Assembly (NCBI RefSeq): GCF_014636235.1
Contig: NZ_BMDZ01000007.1
Span: forward strand, 55,181-119,180
Source of the DNA: Tistrella bauzanensis
GTDB taxonomy: Bacteria; Pseudomonadota; Alphaproteobacteria; Tistrellales; Tistrellaceae
Direction of reading: 5' to 3'
DNA: 64,000 bases
How positions within the stretch are numbered: position 1 is the stretch's first letter; the number at the start of each line of letters is the position of its first letter. This document shows, one piece after another, positions 16,853 to 26,180 of this stretch. The notes below the pieces were generated by a model, which worked only from the letters and a program-made list of their open reading frames with translations, searched no databases and was not told the origin of the DNA. Made by a program: the position numbers and the translations under genes.

Positions 16853-17830
16853 TTACCAGCGGATCAGCGCCGACCCCCAGGACAGACCACCACCGATGGC
16901 TTCGACCAGCACCACCTGCCCCGGCTGGATACGGCCATCGGCGGCCGCCTCCGCCAGCGCCAGCGGGATGGATGCGGCCGAGGTGTTGCCGTGGCGGTCG
17001 ACCGTCATCACCACCCGGTCCATCGGCAGGCCCATCTTGCGGGCGGTGCCGATGATGATCCGGGCATTGGCCTGATGGGGCACCAGCCAGTCGATGTCGT
17101 CGGCGGTCAGGCCGTTGGCGGTCAGCGCCTCGGTCACGCTGTCGGCCAGTTTGACGACCGCGTGCCGGAACACTTCCTTGCCTTCCATCCTGAGATGGCC
17201 GGCGGTCTGGGTGGACGAGACGCCACCATCGACATAGAGCGCGTCATGATGTCGACCATCCGAGAACAGATGGGTCGACAGCACACCGATATCGGCATTG
17301 GTCCCCGCGCCGGCCTCGGCACGCAGCACCATCGCACCGGCGCCGTCGCCGAACAGCACGCAGGTGCCACGATCCTTCCAGTCCAGGATGCGCGAGAAGG
17401 TCTCGGCGCCGATCACCAGCGCGGTCCGGAACTGGCCGCTCTTCAGGAAATTGTCGGCGGTCGAGAGCGCGAACACAAAACCCGCGCACACCGCCTGAAG
17501 ATCGAAGGCGGCACCGCGGGTGATGCCCAGCGCCGCCTGGATCTTGGTGGCGCTGGCAGGAAAGGTCTCGTCGGGGGTCGATGTGGCGAGGATGATCAGA
17601 TCGACCTCCTGCGCATCGATCCCGGCATTGGCCAGCGCCGCACGTGCGGCATGCAGCCCCAGCGTCGAGGTCAACTCGTCGGGAGCGGCGATGCGGCGCT
17701 CGCGAATGCCGGTCCGCTCCTGGATCCATTCATCCGAGGTATCGACCATCTTCGACAGGTCTTCGTTGGTCAACACCCTGGCGGGCAAATAGCCGCCGAC
17801 GCCGAGCACGCGCGCGCGCATAACCGTCAT
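16853..17830 (-). CDS. fabH: Beta-ketoacyl-ACP synthase III
   Basis: Condenses acetyl-CoA with malonyl-ACP to start fatty-acid synthesis; 325 residues. The catalytic triad is visible: Cys in [16 protein letters not shown] near 112, His in [12 protein letters not shown] near 250, Asn in [13 protein letters not shown] near 280. The N terminus has [18 protein letters not shown] and the [18 protein letters not shown] signature. Its ATG overlaps the plsX stop by 4 bp, so the acyl-phosphate and ketoacyl-synthase steps are co-translated. Confidence 0.97.
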   Translation of the reverse strand: MTVMRARVLGVGGYLPARVLTNEDLSKMVDTSDEWIQERTGIRERRIAAPDELTSTLGLHAARAALANAGIDAQEVDLIILATSTPDETFPASATKIQAALGITRGAAFDLQAVCAGFVFALSTADNFLKSGQFRTALVIGAETFSRILDWKDRGTCVLFGDGAGAMVLRAEAGAGTNADIGVLSTHLFSDGRHHDALYVDGGVSSTQTAGHLRMEGKEVFRHAVVKLADSVTEALTANGLTADDIDWLVPHQANARIIIGTARKMGLPMDRVVMTVDRHGNTSAASIPLALAEAAADGRIQPGQVVLVEAIGGGLSWGSALIRW

Positions 17831-18891
17831 GCCGTAGCCGCCTTCTGCTGAACGGAGGCGCCATCGATCTGGCCCGCCGCGATCCGTTTGAATTCGCCAC
17901 TGATACGGTCGTTGAAGCCGTGCGCCACCAGGTCGTAGGCCACGCCGATCGCATTGGCGAAGCCCAAGGCATCGGTGCCGCCGTGGCTTTTGACGGCGAT
18001 GCCGCCCAGCCCCAGGAACATGGCACCGTTGTGATGACGCGGATCGGTCTGCTTCTGCAGCGCCTTCAGGCTCGCCCGGGCGAAGAGGTAGCCGATCCGG
18101 GCCAGCAGCGACCGGCGGAACGCCGATTTCAGATAATGGCTGTAGAGCTTGGCCGTGCCTTCCGCCGTCTTCAGCGCAATGTTGCCGGTAAAGCCATCGG
18201 TCACCACGACGTCGACCGTGCCCTTGGCGATATCGTCGCCTTCCACGAAGCCATGGAAGCGGATGCCATCGATGGTCTTCAGGCGGGCTGCTGCCTCCCT
18301 GACGGCCTCCAGCCCCTTGACCTCTTCCTCGCCGACATTCAACAGGCCGACACTGGGATTCTGATACCCGAGCACGATGCGCGCAAACAGCTCACCCATG
18401 ATCGCGAACTGGATCAGGTTGCGCACGTCGCATTCGGTGTTGGCACCAAGATCCAGCACCACGGTTTCGCCGCGCAATGTCGGCATGGTGGCGGCGATGG
18501 CCGGGCGGTCGATACCAGGCAGCATGCCCAGCATCATCCGCGCCATCGCCATCAACGCACCGGTATTGCCGGCCGAGACCGCGGCATGCGCCCGGCCTTC
18601 ACGCACGGCCCGAAGCGCCAGCCCCATGCTGGACTTGCGCCCCTGCCGCAAGGCCACCGACGGCCGCATCGAGCCGGGAACGACCTCGTCGGTGTGCAGA
18701 AACACGGTCGCGGCGAGCAGCTTCTTGCGGCGCTTCATCAGCGCACGCAGCCGCGGCTCGTCGCCGACCATCAGGAACCGGAGGCCGGGATAGCGCTTCA
18801 GCGCAATGGCGGCGCCCTTGACCACCATCTTTGGTGCCTGATCGCCGCCCATCGCATCGAGTGCGATGGTTACATCACCGGACAACGCCAC
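17827..18891 (-). CDS. plsX: Phosphate acyltransferase PlsX
   Basis: Converts acyl-ACP to acyl-phosphate for phosphatidic acid synthesis; 354 residues, peripheral membrane enzyme. The N terminus [20 protein letters not shown] is the family signature; also visible are [20 protein letters not shown]-like sequence near 85-100, [16 protein letters not shown] and [15 protein letters not shown]. The GTG start at 18891 was chosen because GGAGGTGAG lies just upstream and the ORF before it is not conserved. It overlaps fabH (ATGA) and follows rpmF. Confidence 0.96.
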   Translation of the reverse strand: MALSGDVTIALDAMGGDQAPKMVVKGAAIALKRYPGLRFLMVGDEPRLRALMKRRKKLLAATVFLHTDEVVPGSMRPSVALRQGRKSSMGLALRAVREGRAHAAVSAGNTGALMAMARMMLGMLPGIDRPAIAATMPTLRGETVVLDLGANTECDVRNLIQFAIMGELFARIVLGYQNPSVGLLNVGEEEVKGLEAVREAAARLKTIDGIRFHGFVEGDDIAKGTVDVVVTDGFTGNIALKTAEGTAKLYSHYLKSAFRRSLLARIGYLFARASLKALQKQTDPRHHNGAMFLGLGGIAVKSHGGTDALGFANAIGVAYDLVAHGFNDRISGEFKRIAAGQIDGASVQQKAATA

Positions 18892-18965
18892 CTCACCTCC
18901 GCGCCTTTCGCCGGGCCTGGACCGGCCCGACGCCACGTACCGATACCCAAAGGCATCGACCGGCG

Positions 18966-19151
18966 TCAGCCGGCCGCCGCCTCCGTCGCGACGTCACGGC
19001 CGTCATAGAAGCCGCACGAGCCGCAGACATGATGGGGGAGCTTCAGCTCGCCGCAGTTCGGGCACTCGTTCGCGTTGGTGGCGGTGAGCGCGTGATGGGC
19101 ACGACGCATGTCACGCCGCGACTTGGAGACCTTTTTCTTGGGGACGGCCAT
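18966..19151 (-). CDS. rpmF: 50S ribosomal protein L32
   Basis: A 61-residue large-subunit protein with the family start [20 protein letters not shown] and the four-cysteine zinc ribbon [20 protein letters not shown]. Length is normal. It sits between the DUF177 gene and plsX, the standard bacterial arrangement. Confidence 0.98.
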   Translation of the reverse strand: MAVPKKKVSKSRRDMRRAHHALTATNANECPNCGELKLPHHVCGSCGFYDGRDVATEAAAG

Positions 19152-19270
19152 AGTCTTCGCCTTTCAGGATGGGACTTTTCGGTACGGTGACGGGCACAAG
19201 CCGAATAGCGCGCTTAGTTAGCGAAAAACCGGCGCGATGGCAAGGCTTCTCCCGGAATTCACGTCCGGTG

Positions 19271-19915
19271 TCATGCAGATCCGGAAGAACCGTCCTCGTC
19301 GGACCGTCCTTTCCCGCCCTGCTGCTTGAGAACCGCCAGCTTCGCAAATGGATGCTCACGCGGCTTTTCGCCCCCGGACGTGCCGGCCCGAAGGGCAAAG
19401 ACTTCACGTTCGACCGCCTCCGCCGGCGCCTCGGGCCCCCGCGGATAGGGATCGATCGCCAGGCTCAGATATTCCGTCGCCAGTTCCCCCACATCGACCC
19501 GACCGTCCACCAGAAGCTCCGGCGGTTCGGGCGCCTCCCCGGGCTCGGCGGCATCGATGGCGGCCAGACGCCGGCCATATTCCGGTTCGGCCAACGCATC
19601 CACCGCCACCGTGTCCGAGACCGTGGACTCAAACCGTAGATTGGTCACGACGCAAGTCTGAATCAACCGGGCAGAGAAGGTAATTTCGATATGGGCACCG
19701 CCGCGCACCCGGCCGATGGCGACCGTGACATCGAAGGCATTGAGCGCCGGCAGGTCGAGACGCCGGGCCAGCGCCGCACATTCGGCCGCATCGGCTGAAT
19801 GGCGAAACACACGCGGCTCTGATGGATCGAGTGCATCGATCTCGATGATGCGCGAGAATTCCGGGGTCGCACCAGGCGCTGCGGACGGACCAGGTGCTGC
19901 GGTTGGGCCGGTCAT
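19271..19915 (-). CDS. DUF177 (YceD-like) protein
   Basis: A 214-residue member of the YceD/DUF177 family, implicated in 23S rRNA/L32 handling and encoded next to rpmF almost everywhere. The N-terminal 20 residues are Pro/Ala-rich. The core runs from FSRIIEIDALDPSEPRVF to the conserved VDVGELATEYLSLAIDPYPR near 160-180, where the usual family ending E.l.L.ldPyPr is seen. The start at 19915 gives the best fit; ATG at 19963 is possible. Confidence 0.9.
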   Translation of the reverse strand: MTGPTAAPGPSAAPGATPEFSRIIEIDALDPSEPRVFRHSADAAECAALARRLDLPALNAFDVTVAIGRVRGGAHIEITFSARLIQTCVVTNLRFESTVSDTVAVDALAEPEYGRRLAAIDAAEPGEAPEPPELLVDGRVDVGELATEYLSLAIDPYPRGPEAPAEAVEREVFALRAGTSGGEKPREHPFAKLAVLKQQGGKGRSDEDGSSGSA

Positions 19916-20042
19916 GGCGGCAGATCCTCGTGTCGGAACAGATAGATGGGTGGTAACCGCCATAAGCGGCTGTGGCGGCGCACACTACCCTATTGAATGG
20001 CGCTCCGCCAGTCTTGGCAGGGTAGCCTGGCATGTGCCGGGA

Positions 20043-20648
20043 TCAGCCCTCACCAGCGTCGGACGCATCCTCGGCATCGGCCCGGGTCGCCGGGACAGCG
20101 GCGAAGGCGACGCGGCCCTCAAGGATGTCCTGGGACGCCATGGCGTCGAGCACGCCGATGCTGGCCATGACATAGGCCGCGAGGGCCTGGAGTGTCGCCT
20201 CCGACGGCCGGGCCGCACCCGCGGCTTCGATACCGAAGACGTTGCGTGCGATCGCCTCGTTCAATGCGGCGCCACCATCGCCCGCCACCGCCGCCACGGC
20301 CGCGTCATAGACTTTCACGCGGCCATAGAAGGCCTCTCCCATGCGCTTGACCTGCTTGCCGACGCTGAGGTCACCCACACCCATTTCACGCAGCGAGCGG
20401 TCCATATCGGCGAACATCCGGTCGAACAGCGCCTGACCGGTGCGCCGTCCGCCATCGCCCTCGCGCTTCATCCGATGCAGGATCATGAAGACATGCAGCA
20501 CGATCATGTCGAAACGGCCGTCGACGGTGTCGGGGACGCCGAGATCGCGATAAAACACCATCGAGCGGGCCTGGGCCACCGCGGTATCGTACTGGGCCTC
20601 GGCAGCCGCACGCGGGCCCGTCCGGCCGAACAGCCTGTCTAGAAACAT
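20043..20648 (-). CDS. Ubiquinol-cytochrome c chaperone (CBP3-like)
   Basis: A 201-residue protein of the ubiquinol-cytochrome c chaperone family, which assists cytochrome bc1 complex biogenesis. It starts MFLDRLFGRTGPRAAAEAQY. The family core is YRDLGVPDTVDGRFDMIVLH followed by VFMILHRMKREG, then MFADMDRSLREMGVGDLSVG and GKQVKRMGEAFYGRVKVYD. The C-terminal 30 residues are Ala/Asp-rich. It is the first gene of the run ending with merR and is divergent from bamE. Confidence 0.9.
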   Translation of the reverse strand: MFLDRLFGRTGPRAAAEAQYDTAVAQARSMVFYRDLGVPDTVDGRFDMIVLHVFMILHRMKREGDGGRRTGQALFDRMFADMDRSLREMGVGDLSVGKQVKRMGEAFYGRVKVYDAAVAAVAGDGGAALNEAIARNVFGIEAAGAARPSEATLQALAAYVMASIGVLDAMASQDILEGRVAFAAVPATRADAEDASDAGEG

Positions 20649-20891
20649 GGGGGCCGTGTCCTCCTGTTGCTCGCTCGCCACCGGCAGATGATCTGCACCC
20701 CGGTCGGCCGATTGACACCCCGCGCCGCGGAATGCAATCTTGGGCCGCCCGTAAGCAGACGGGCCGTCGCAGCCGACACCTTGTTTCGGATCCGGCCGGG
20801 CCGATGCGCCCGGATCCCTCATCCGCATCGACACATCGTCGGGGTGGTTATGGCGGCGACGCACCACAGCGTCAACGGTGACATCGCCAAG

Positions 20892-21416
20892 ATGATCCGG
20901 TCTGCGCCCCGGCGCCGCTCCATCGCCCGCCCCGTTCTCCGCTCCGCGTCCATGGCCGCGGTGGTGATGGCGTCGATCGCCCTCGCCGCCTGCCAGCCCG
21001 TGGTGCGCACCCACGGCTTCATGCCGGCCACCGATGAAATCGCCCAGCTCCGGCCGGGTGAACAGACCCGCGAGGATGTGCGGGCCATTCTGGGGGCGCC
21101 GTCGACCACCGGCACCTTCGAAACGGATACCTGGTATTATATCCAGCGCCGCACCAGCACGATTGCGTTCTATTCGGCCGACGTGACCGAACAGGACGTG
21201 CTTGGCCTGCGGTTCGGCGATGATGGCCGGCTGGCAGATATCGTGCGCTTCGGCCTCGATGACGGGCGCACCATCAGCTATGTCGACCGGGTCACCCCGA
21301 CCTCGGGCAACGAGTTGACGGTTCTTGAACAGTTCGTCGGCAATATCGGCCGGTTCAACTCGGAAGACAGCGCCAACCGGCCCGGCAATCCCAGTGGCAT
21401 GGGCGGCCGACGCTGA
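20892..21416 (+). CDS. bamE: Outer-membrane assembly lipoprotein BamE
   Basis: A 174-residue lipoprotein of the SmpA/OmlA (BamE) family, part of the outer-membrane beta-barrel assembly machinery. The signal peptide has a basic start (MIRSAPRRRSIARPVLR) and a lipobox ending ASIALAAC (lipidated Cys). The BamE fold follows: EIAQLRPGEQTREDVRAILG near 52-72, WYYIQRR and DVLGLRFGDDGRL. A second start at 20850 would only lengthen the signal peptide. A perfect hairpin terminator lies 85 bp after the stop. Confidence 0.92.
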   Translation: MIRSAPRRRSIARPVLRSASMAAVVMASIALAACQPVVRTHGFMPATDEIAQLRPGEQTREDVRAILGAPSTTGTFETDTWYYIQRRTSTIAFYSADVTEQDVLGLRFGDDGRLADIVRFGLDDGRTISYVDRVTPTSGNELTVLEQFVGNIGRFNSEDSANRPGNPSGMGGRR

Positions 21417-21500
21417 TCCGACGCGCCCCGCATCTGCTCTTAATACCACCGCAAGCATCAGCCCGCCGGGATGGAGAAGATGGTGGGATGGAGAAGACGG

Positions 21501-21548
21501 AATGATGAAACGGCCGGAAGATCATCATCTTCCGGCCGTTTCATCATT
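21501..21548. terminator. Bidirectional 22-bp hairpin terminator
   Basis: A perfect 22-bp inverted repeat (21501-21522 and 21527-21548) has only a 4-nt loop. The core is CGGCCGGAAG with A/T-rich outer arms. It lies between the convergent bamE and FliL-like genes, so it can serve both strands. It is one of the strongest stems in the window. Confidence 0.85.
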
Positions 21549-21605
21549 CGGGAGATTATGATCGCCGCGCAGGAGACCCGACCAGCTATCACTCCGATCG
21601 GCGCT

Positions 21606-22070
21606 TCATCCTGCATGGCGCTGTGCGGCGACATCATTGGTCCCCTGCACCAGAACATCGCGCACGACTTTGCGGCCAAACCACGCATTGGCGGCATCGG
21701 CCAGGCCACGCTTGATCTCATCGAGGGTCGGCTCACGCCCGAATCGGGCCGCATCGGACGCCACGATATGGGCCGCGTTGACAAAGACCGGGCTCATCCG
21801 CGCGACCGCGGGGACGATGTCGTCGCTGCTGACCCCCGGCTCCAATTCCAGCATGATGTTGATCACCAGATAGCGATACACCACGCCATTGCGGAAGATC
21901 GGCACGCTGACCGGTTCCGGCTTGATGAACACGGGCAGCGCCACAGCAGACGGCTGCGATGATCTGATGCCGTGGAGCACGCCCAGCGGATCGGCCTGAT
22001 ACAGCAACCAGCCGCCCCCGCCGGCAACGGCAAGCAGAATGACCACGATCACGATCAGCAAGGGGCGCAT
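21606..22070 (-). CDS. FliL-like single-pass membrane protein
   Basis: A 154-residue protein with one N-terminal membrane anchor (LLIVIVVILLAVAGGGGWLL, residues 4-23), then a periplasmic domain. The pattern KPEPVSVPIFRNGVVYRYLV followed by INIMLELE and a C-terminal helix region resembles the FliL (flagellar basal-body-associated) family. No flagellar gene is nearby, so it may be one of the non-flagellar FliL-like proteins. The similarity is at the level of general pattern and the function is unknown. Confidence 0.6.
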   Translation of the reverse strand: MRPLLIVIVVILLAVAGGGGWLLYQADPLGVLHGIRSSQPSAVALPVFIKPEPVSVPIFRNGVVYRYLVINIMLELEPGVSSDDIVPAVARMSPVFVNAAHIVASDAARFGREPTLDEIKRGLADAANAWFGRKVVRDVLVQGTNDVAAQRHAG

Positions 22071-22108
22071 CGGCAAGTGGTCCGGTGGTGGTGATCAGGG
22101 CAGCCGGA

Positions 22109-22678
22109 TCAGCCGCGGCCGCCTGGCTCGGAGAAGTGCAGCACTTCATAGGTGTTGACGCAATCGGATTGCGCCCCCACCGCGGCAGCGCGCGATGCCG
22201 CCTCATTACACCATAGACTGTAACGCACAAGCTCCCAGCGATCGGCGTCGAGCGCAATGGAATGGGCATAGAGGCCCGGCTTGCCCAGCATGTCGGCCTG
22301 AAGGGCGGCCTCACGCTCATGCATCGCATCCAGCGACATCTCGGGCGGGATGACGTCCACCTCGCGCACCGCGAAGCGCGGGCTGTCGGCACAGGTGCCA
22401 TGCCCGAAGCCGAGCACGAACCAGGTCCGCACCCGCGGCCGCCCGAAGGCCGCCGCCAGATCGGCGAACAGATCCCCGAAGACGAACTGCTTCCAGTCCT
22501 CTTCCGAGCGCCAGATATAGAATGGCGCGTAGACCTGATCCTCCTCGTTCAGGAGGAACGACTTCATCACCAATCCGGGATGAGCATCATAAAGCTGTCC
22601 GCGCTCGGCAACCCGGTTGCGGATGGTCTCCGCGTCCAGATCCGCCTTCAGACGCACGGTATATTGAAGCGCCAGCAT
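22109..22678 (-). CDS. DUF4865 family protein
   Basis: A 189-residue soluble protein recognisable as DUF4865 by its start LALQYTVRLKADLDAETIRN, the following YDAHPGLVMKSFLLNEED and the central YAPFYIWRSEEDWKQFVFGD. No catalytic motif is evident. The family is often annotated near small regulators or monooxygenase-like proteins, with no proven role. The upstream ATG at 22735 was rejected because the family start matches the Met at 22678. Confidence 0.75.
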   Translation of the reverse strand: MLALQYTVRLKADLDAETIRNRVAERGQLYDAHPGLVMKSFLLNEEDQVYAPFYIWRSEEDWKQFVFGDLFADLAAAFGRPRVRTWFVLGFGHGTCADSPRFAVREVDVIPPEMSLDAMHEREAALQADMLGKPGLYAHSIALDADRWELVRYSLWCNEAASRAAAVGAQSDCVNTYEVLHFSEPGGRG

Positions 22679-22814
22679 CGTCTGCGTTCGTCCCCCCGCG
22701 ATCGATCGGCAGAATCCATATGGCGGGACCGCCACATGGTGTATCCGCGGACGTTACGCCATCGTTGCCGTCGCGAGAACGGTCATTCACGCATGCCGCC
22801 CATGCAGGAAGCTG

Positions 22815-23897
22815 TTAGAAGTGCACATGTCCGTGCTGCCCGCCCGCAACAATCGGCCCACCGGCGTCGGCCAGCACCACCCGCCCCCGCCCCATGGCCT
22901 GCCCGGTCACCTGCCCGATCCGGGTGACGGCGACACCGACGCGGGTGCCCTGCATCATCACGGCGCGGCGGGCAGCGGGCGGTGCGGTGAAGACCAGTTC
23001 ATAATCGTCACCGCCGGTCCACGCCACAGGGGCAAGCCCGGCCCCGGCCGACACAACCCGGCGTGCTGCCGGCGAAAGCGGGACCAGATCGACACGCATG
23101 CGGATGTCGACGCCGGATGTTTCGGCGATATGGCCAAGATCGGCCGGCAGGCCGTCGGACACATCGGCACAGGCGGTGGCGATGCCGGCCAATGCCGATC
23201 CCAGGGCCAGCCGTGGTTCGGGCAGCAGGCGCCGCGCCTCGACAGCGGCACAGGCCGCTTCGTCCAGCCCCAGCAGCGCCAGATCGATACGACCATAGCC
23301 GCCCTCGACCGCAAGCGCCGCATCGCCGATGGTGCCCGACACCCAGACATCGTCACCCGGGCGGGCACCGCCACGGGTGAGCAAACGCTCCGCCGCCGGC
23401 GCATGCCCCAACAGGGTCAGGCTCATCACCGCAGGGCCGTCGGTGCCAACCGTGTCGCCACCCAGCAGCGCCACGCCATAGCGCGCCTGATCCTGCGCCA
23501 GTCCCGCGGCGAAACGCCGCATCCACTCGCCCGCATCCGGACCGGGAACGGCCAGCGCCAGCAGATAGGCGACAGGTGTCGCCGCCATCGCCGCCAGATC
23601 CGACAGGTTCACGCGCAGCAGTTTGCGGGCGACCTGCTCCGGCGGCTCGCCCGGGAAATAATGCCGGCCCTCGACCATCGCATCCTTGGCCGCCACCAGA
23701 ATCCGGCCCGGCGGCAGCGCCAGCCAGCCGGCATCGTCGGTCAGATCAAGCGCGCCGGGCAGCGTGCGGGCCAGCGGCCGCAGCCAGCGTTCGATAGCCC
23801 CGAACTCGCCGAATCGGGGCTCGCCCTCATCGCGCGCGCGCGCCACTGGTGCCCCATCATCCGGCGCTTCGCCGCCGCCCTCGCCGCCGCCGCTCAC
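22815..23897 (-). CDS. thiL: Thiamine-monophosphate kinase
   Basis: Phosphorylates thiamine monophosphate to the pyrophosphate; 360 residues. The order of motifs is normal: FGAIERWLRPLARTLPGALD near 30, the metal-binding stretch LTDDAGWLALPPGRILVAAK (DD), DAMVEGRHYFPGEPPEQVAR near 75, LLRVNLSDLAAMAATPVAYL, ALLGGDTVGTDGPAVMSLTL, CADVSDGLPADLGHIAETSG and AWTGGDDYELVF. It has a roughly 25-residue Glu/Gly-rich N-terminal extension. It overlaps nusB by 4 bp and is the last gene of the riboflavin/nusB operon. Confidence 0.95.
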   Translation of the reverse strand: MSGGGEGGGEAPDDGAPVARARDEGEPRFGEFGAIERWLRPLARTLPGALDLTDDAGWLALPPGRILVAAKDAMVEGRHYFPGEPPEQVARKLLRVNLSDLAAMAATPVAYLLALAVPGPDAGEWMRRFAAGLAQDQARYGVALLGGDTVGTDGPAVMSLTLLGHAPAAERLLTRGGARPGDDVWVSGTIGDAALAVEGGYGRIDLALLGLDEAACAAVEARRLLPEPRLALGSALAGIATACADVSDGLPADLGHIAETSGVDIRMRVDLVPLSPAARRVVSAGAGLAPVAWTGGDDYELVFTAPPAARRAVMMQGTRVGVAVTRIGQVTGQAMGRGRVVLADAGGPIVAGGQHGHVHF

Positions 23898-24487
23898 CGC
23901 GCCGTCGGCCGCCCGCCGCGATGGTCCTTGCGCAGCAGCCCCGCCAGGCGGTCTAGAACGCCGTTCACAAAACCGGGCTCGCCACCGGCGAAAAAGGCAT
24001 GCGCCACGTTGACGTATTCATTGATGATCACGGCTGTCGGCACATCGGTGCGCGCGGTCAGTTCATAGGCGCCCGCGCGCAGAATGGCGCGCAGGGTCTG
24101 CTCCACCCGCTCCAGCCGCCAGCCTTCGGCCAGCGACGCCTCAAGCATCGGGTCGATCTCGGCCGCCGCCGCCGCAAAGCCCATTACGATGTCGCGGAAA
24201 TGGTCGCGGTCGGCATCAAGCTCCAGGCCATCGTCGATGACCTTGCCGATCCGGTGGTTCAGGAACTCGGTGACCACCACCTCGGGCTTCAGGGCGCTGA
24301 AGTCGATCTGATAGAGCGCTTGGACGGCGGCGAGACGGGCAGCGGTCCGCCGCGCCATCCCGGCTTCACGCGTGCCGTCGCCGCGACCGGCGCGCGGTAT
24401 GGGCTTGGGGCTGCGCGCGGGTTCCGGCGCCCGGATGCCGGGTGCCGGAGCCCCTTTTGCGGCGGCGTCACGCTGTTTGTCGGTCAT
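23894..24487 (-). CDS. nusB: Transcription antitermination protein NusB
   Basis: RNA-binding antitermination and ribosome-assembly factor; 197 residues. The NusB fold begins at about residue 45 (ARRTAARLAAVQALYQIDFS) and continues with EFLNHRIGKVIDDGLELDAD, LRAILRAGAYELTARTDVPT and VIINEYVNVAHAFFAGGEPG near the end. The first 43 residues are a charged, Pro/Ala-rich extension beyond the usual length of about 150. It lies between ribH (16-bp gap) and thiL (4-bp overlap), the usual rib-operon position. Confidence 0.95.
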   Translation of the reverse strand: MTDKQRDAAAKGAPAPGIRAPEPARSPKPIPRAGRGDGTREAGMARRTAARLAAVQALYQIDFSALKPEVVVTEFLNHRIGKVIDDGLELDADRDHFRDIVMGFAAAAAEIDPMLEASLAEGWRLERVEQTLRAILRAGAYELTARTDVPTAVIINEYVNVAHAFFAGGEPGFVNGVLDRLAGLLRKDHRGGRPTAR

Positions 24488-24503
24488 AATGGTCGGAAAT
24501 CCT

Positions 24504-24953
24504 TCAGCCCTGCTGGAACTGACGCTTGATCTCGATCATGCGCAGACAGGCATTGGCCACGTCGCCACCCTTGTTGGCACGGTCGACGCGCGCGCGGGCC
24601 CAGGCCTGCTCGCGATTCTCGACCGTCAGGATGCCATAGCCGATACAGGCCTTGCGCTCGATCGCAAGCTGGTTGAGCCCGCGGGCGCTTTCGCCGCAGA
24701 CATAATCATAATGGCTGGTCTCGCCGCGGATCACGCAGCCAAGCGCCACGAAGCCGTCGAAACGGCCACTGTCCATAGCGAAACGGACCGCGGCCGGAAT
24801 CTCGAAGGCCCCCGGCACCGCCAGGCGTTCCACCTGGGCACCCGCGGCTTCCAGCGCCGCCACGGCGCCTTCGACCAGCGCATCGGCGATGTCTTCGTAG
24901 AAACGCGCCTCGACGATCAGGACGCGCAGATCGGATGCAGGTGCCGTGGCCAT
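24504..24953 (-). CDS. ribH: 6,7-dimethyl-8-ribityllumazine synthase
   Basis: Condenses the ribityl-pyrimidine with dihydroxybutanone phosphate in riboflavin synthesis; 149 residues. Typical sequence: VLIVEARFYEDIADALVEGA (substrate Phe near 18), VERLAVPGAFEIPAAVRFAM near 50-70, FVALGCVIRGETSHYDYVCG near 80-100 and IGYGILTVENREQAWAR. The catalytic His is in ETSHYDY. The Met at 24953 is used, 7 bp after the ribB stop. Confidence 0.96.
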   Translation of the reverse strand: MATAPASDLRVLIVEARFYEDIADALVEGAVAALEAAGAQVERLAVPGAFEIPAAVRFAMDSGRFDGFVALGCVIRGETSHYDYVCGESARGLNQLAIERKACIGYGILTVENREQAWARARVDRANKGGDVANACLRMIEIKRQFQQG

Positions 24954-24960
24954 GGGGGCT

Positions 24961-26109
24961 TCAGACCTTCTCGATGGTAAGCGGGGCATAGCCGACGATG
25001 TGCAGGCCGTAACCGTCCAGCCCCACCACCGTCTGCCGCGAGTTCGAAATCAGGATCATGTTGCGCACGCCCAGATCCAGCAGGATCTGCGCGCCGGTGC
25101 CGTAATCGCGCAGCGATGATGCCGCCTGCGGGCTTTCCAGCCGCAGCCGCGCCATCTCGGACAGGCCTGTGGGGCGCGGCTCGCGCAGCAGGACCAGCAC
25201 GCCACGCCCGGCGCGGTCGATCTGCTCCATGGCGGCGCGCACGGCACCGGCGCGGCCGCTGCTGCGATCGCCAAGCAGATCGTCGAAGGCATTGACCACA
25301 TGCATGCGCACCAGCGCCGGCTGATCGCCGGCGGCGGCCAGATCGCCCTTCACCAGCGCCATATGCTCGGCGCCGTCGATCTTGCTCGCATAGACGATCA
25401 TGCGCCAGTCGCCGCCGAAATGGCTGCGGAAAAGGCCGTCGGTCAGGCGCTCCACCAGTTTCTCGGTGCGGCGGCGATAGGCGATCAGATCGGCGATGGT
25501 GCCGATCTTCAGGCCGTGCAACTGAGCGAAGGGTACCAGATCGGGCATCCGCGCCATCGAGCCGTCATCGTTCATGATCTCGCAGATCACGCCCGACGGG
25601 TTGAGACCGGCCAGGCGCGCGATGTCGACCGCCGCCTCGGTATGGCCGGCACGGACCAGCACCCCGCCGTCGCGGGCACGCAGCGGAAAGATATGACCGG
25701 GGGTCACCACATCGCGGGCCCCCGCCTCGGGGTCGATCGCCACCTTCACGGTGTGGGCACGGTCTGCGGCCGAAATGCCGGTGGTCACGCCCTCGCGGGC
25801 CTCGATCGACAACGTGAAATTGGTGTGATGGCGCGAGGCGTTGCGCTGTGTCATCAGCGGCAGGCCCAGTTCCTCGACCCGCTCGCTGGTCAGGGTCAGA
25901 CAGATCAGCCCGCGGCCGTGCTTGGCCATGAAGTTGATCACCTCAGGCGTCACCATCTCGGCCGGAATGACCAGATCGCCCTCGTTCTCGCGGTCCTCGT
26001 CATCGACCAGCACCACCATGCGGCCGGCACGGGCGTCCTCGATCACGTCCTCGATGTCGGAGATATAGGCGCGCGTATCGTCGGCCGCCTGGTCCTTGAT
26101 CACCGTCAT
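24961..26109 (-). CDS. ribB: 3,4-dihydroxy-2-butanone-4-phosphate synthase with degenerate GTP cyclohydrolase II domain (RibBX type)
   Basis: A 382-residue two-domain protein. The N-terminal DHBP synthase half is intact: [20 protein letters not shown] near 34-53, [35 protein letters not shown] and [17 protein letters not shown]. The C-terminal half keeps the GTP cyclohydrolase II outline, but the zinc cysteines expected around [20 protein letters not shown] are absent and the usual RQEGRGIGL is LREPRPTGL. It should make DHBP but not open GTP. This matches the RibBX variant described in Proteobacteria. A separate RibA is therefore needed elsewhere. Confidence 0.9.
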   Translation of the reverse strand: MTVIKDQAADDTRAYISDIEDVIEDARAGRMVVLVDDEDRENEGDLVIPAEMVTPEVINFMAKHGRGLICLTLTSERVEELGLPLMTQRNASRHHTNFTLSIEAREGVTTGISAADRAHTVKVAIDPEAGARDVVTPGHIFPLRARDGGVLVRAGHTEAAVDIARLAGLNPSGVICEIMNDDGSMARMPDLVPFAQLHGLKIGTIADLIAYRRRTEKLVERLTDGLFRSHFGGDWRMIVYASKIDGAEHMALVKGDLAAAGDQPALVRMHVVNAFDDLLGDRSSGRAGAVRAAMEQIDRAGRGVLVLLREPRPTGLSEMARLRLESPQAASSLRDYGTGAQILLDLGVRNMILISNSRQTVVGLDGYGLHIVGYAPLTIEKV

Positions 26110-26180
26110 GTCGTCGTCCTCTCCCGTTGCGCCGTGTTCTTCAGGTCCGCAACATGTGATCGGCTGGGGATGCCGGATGA

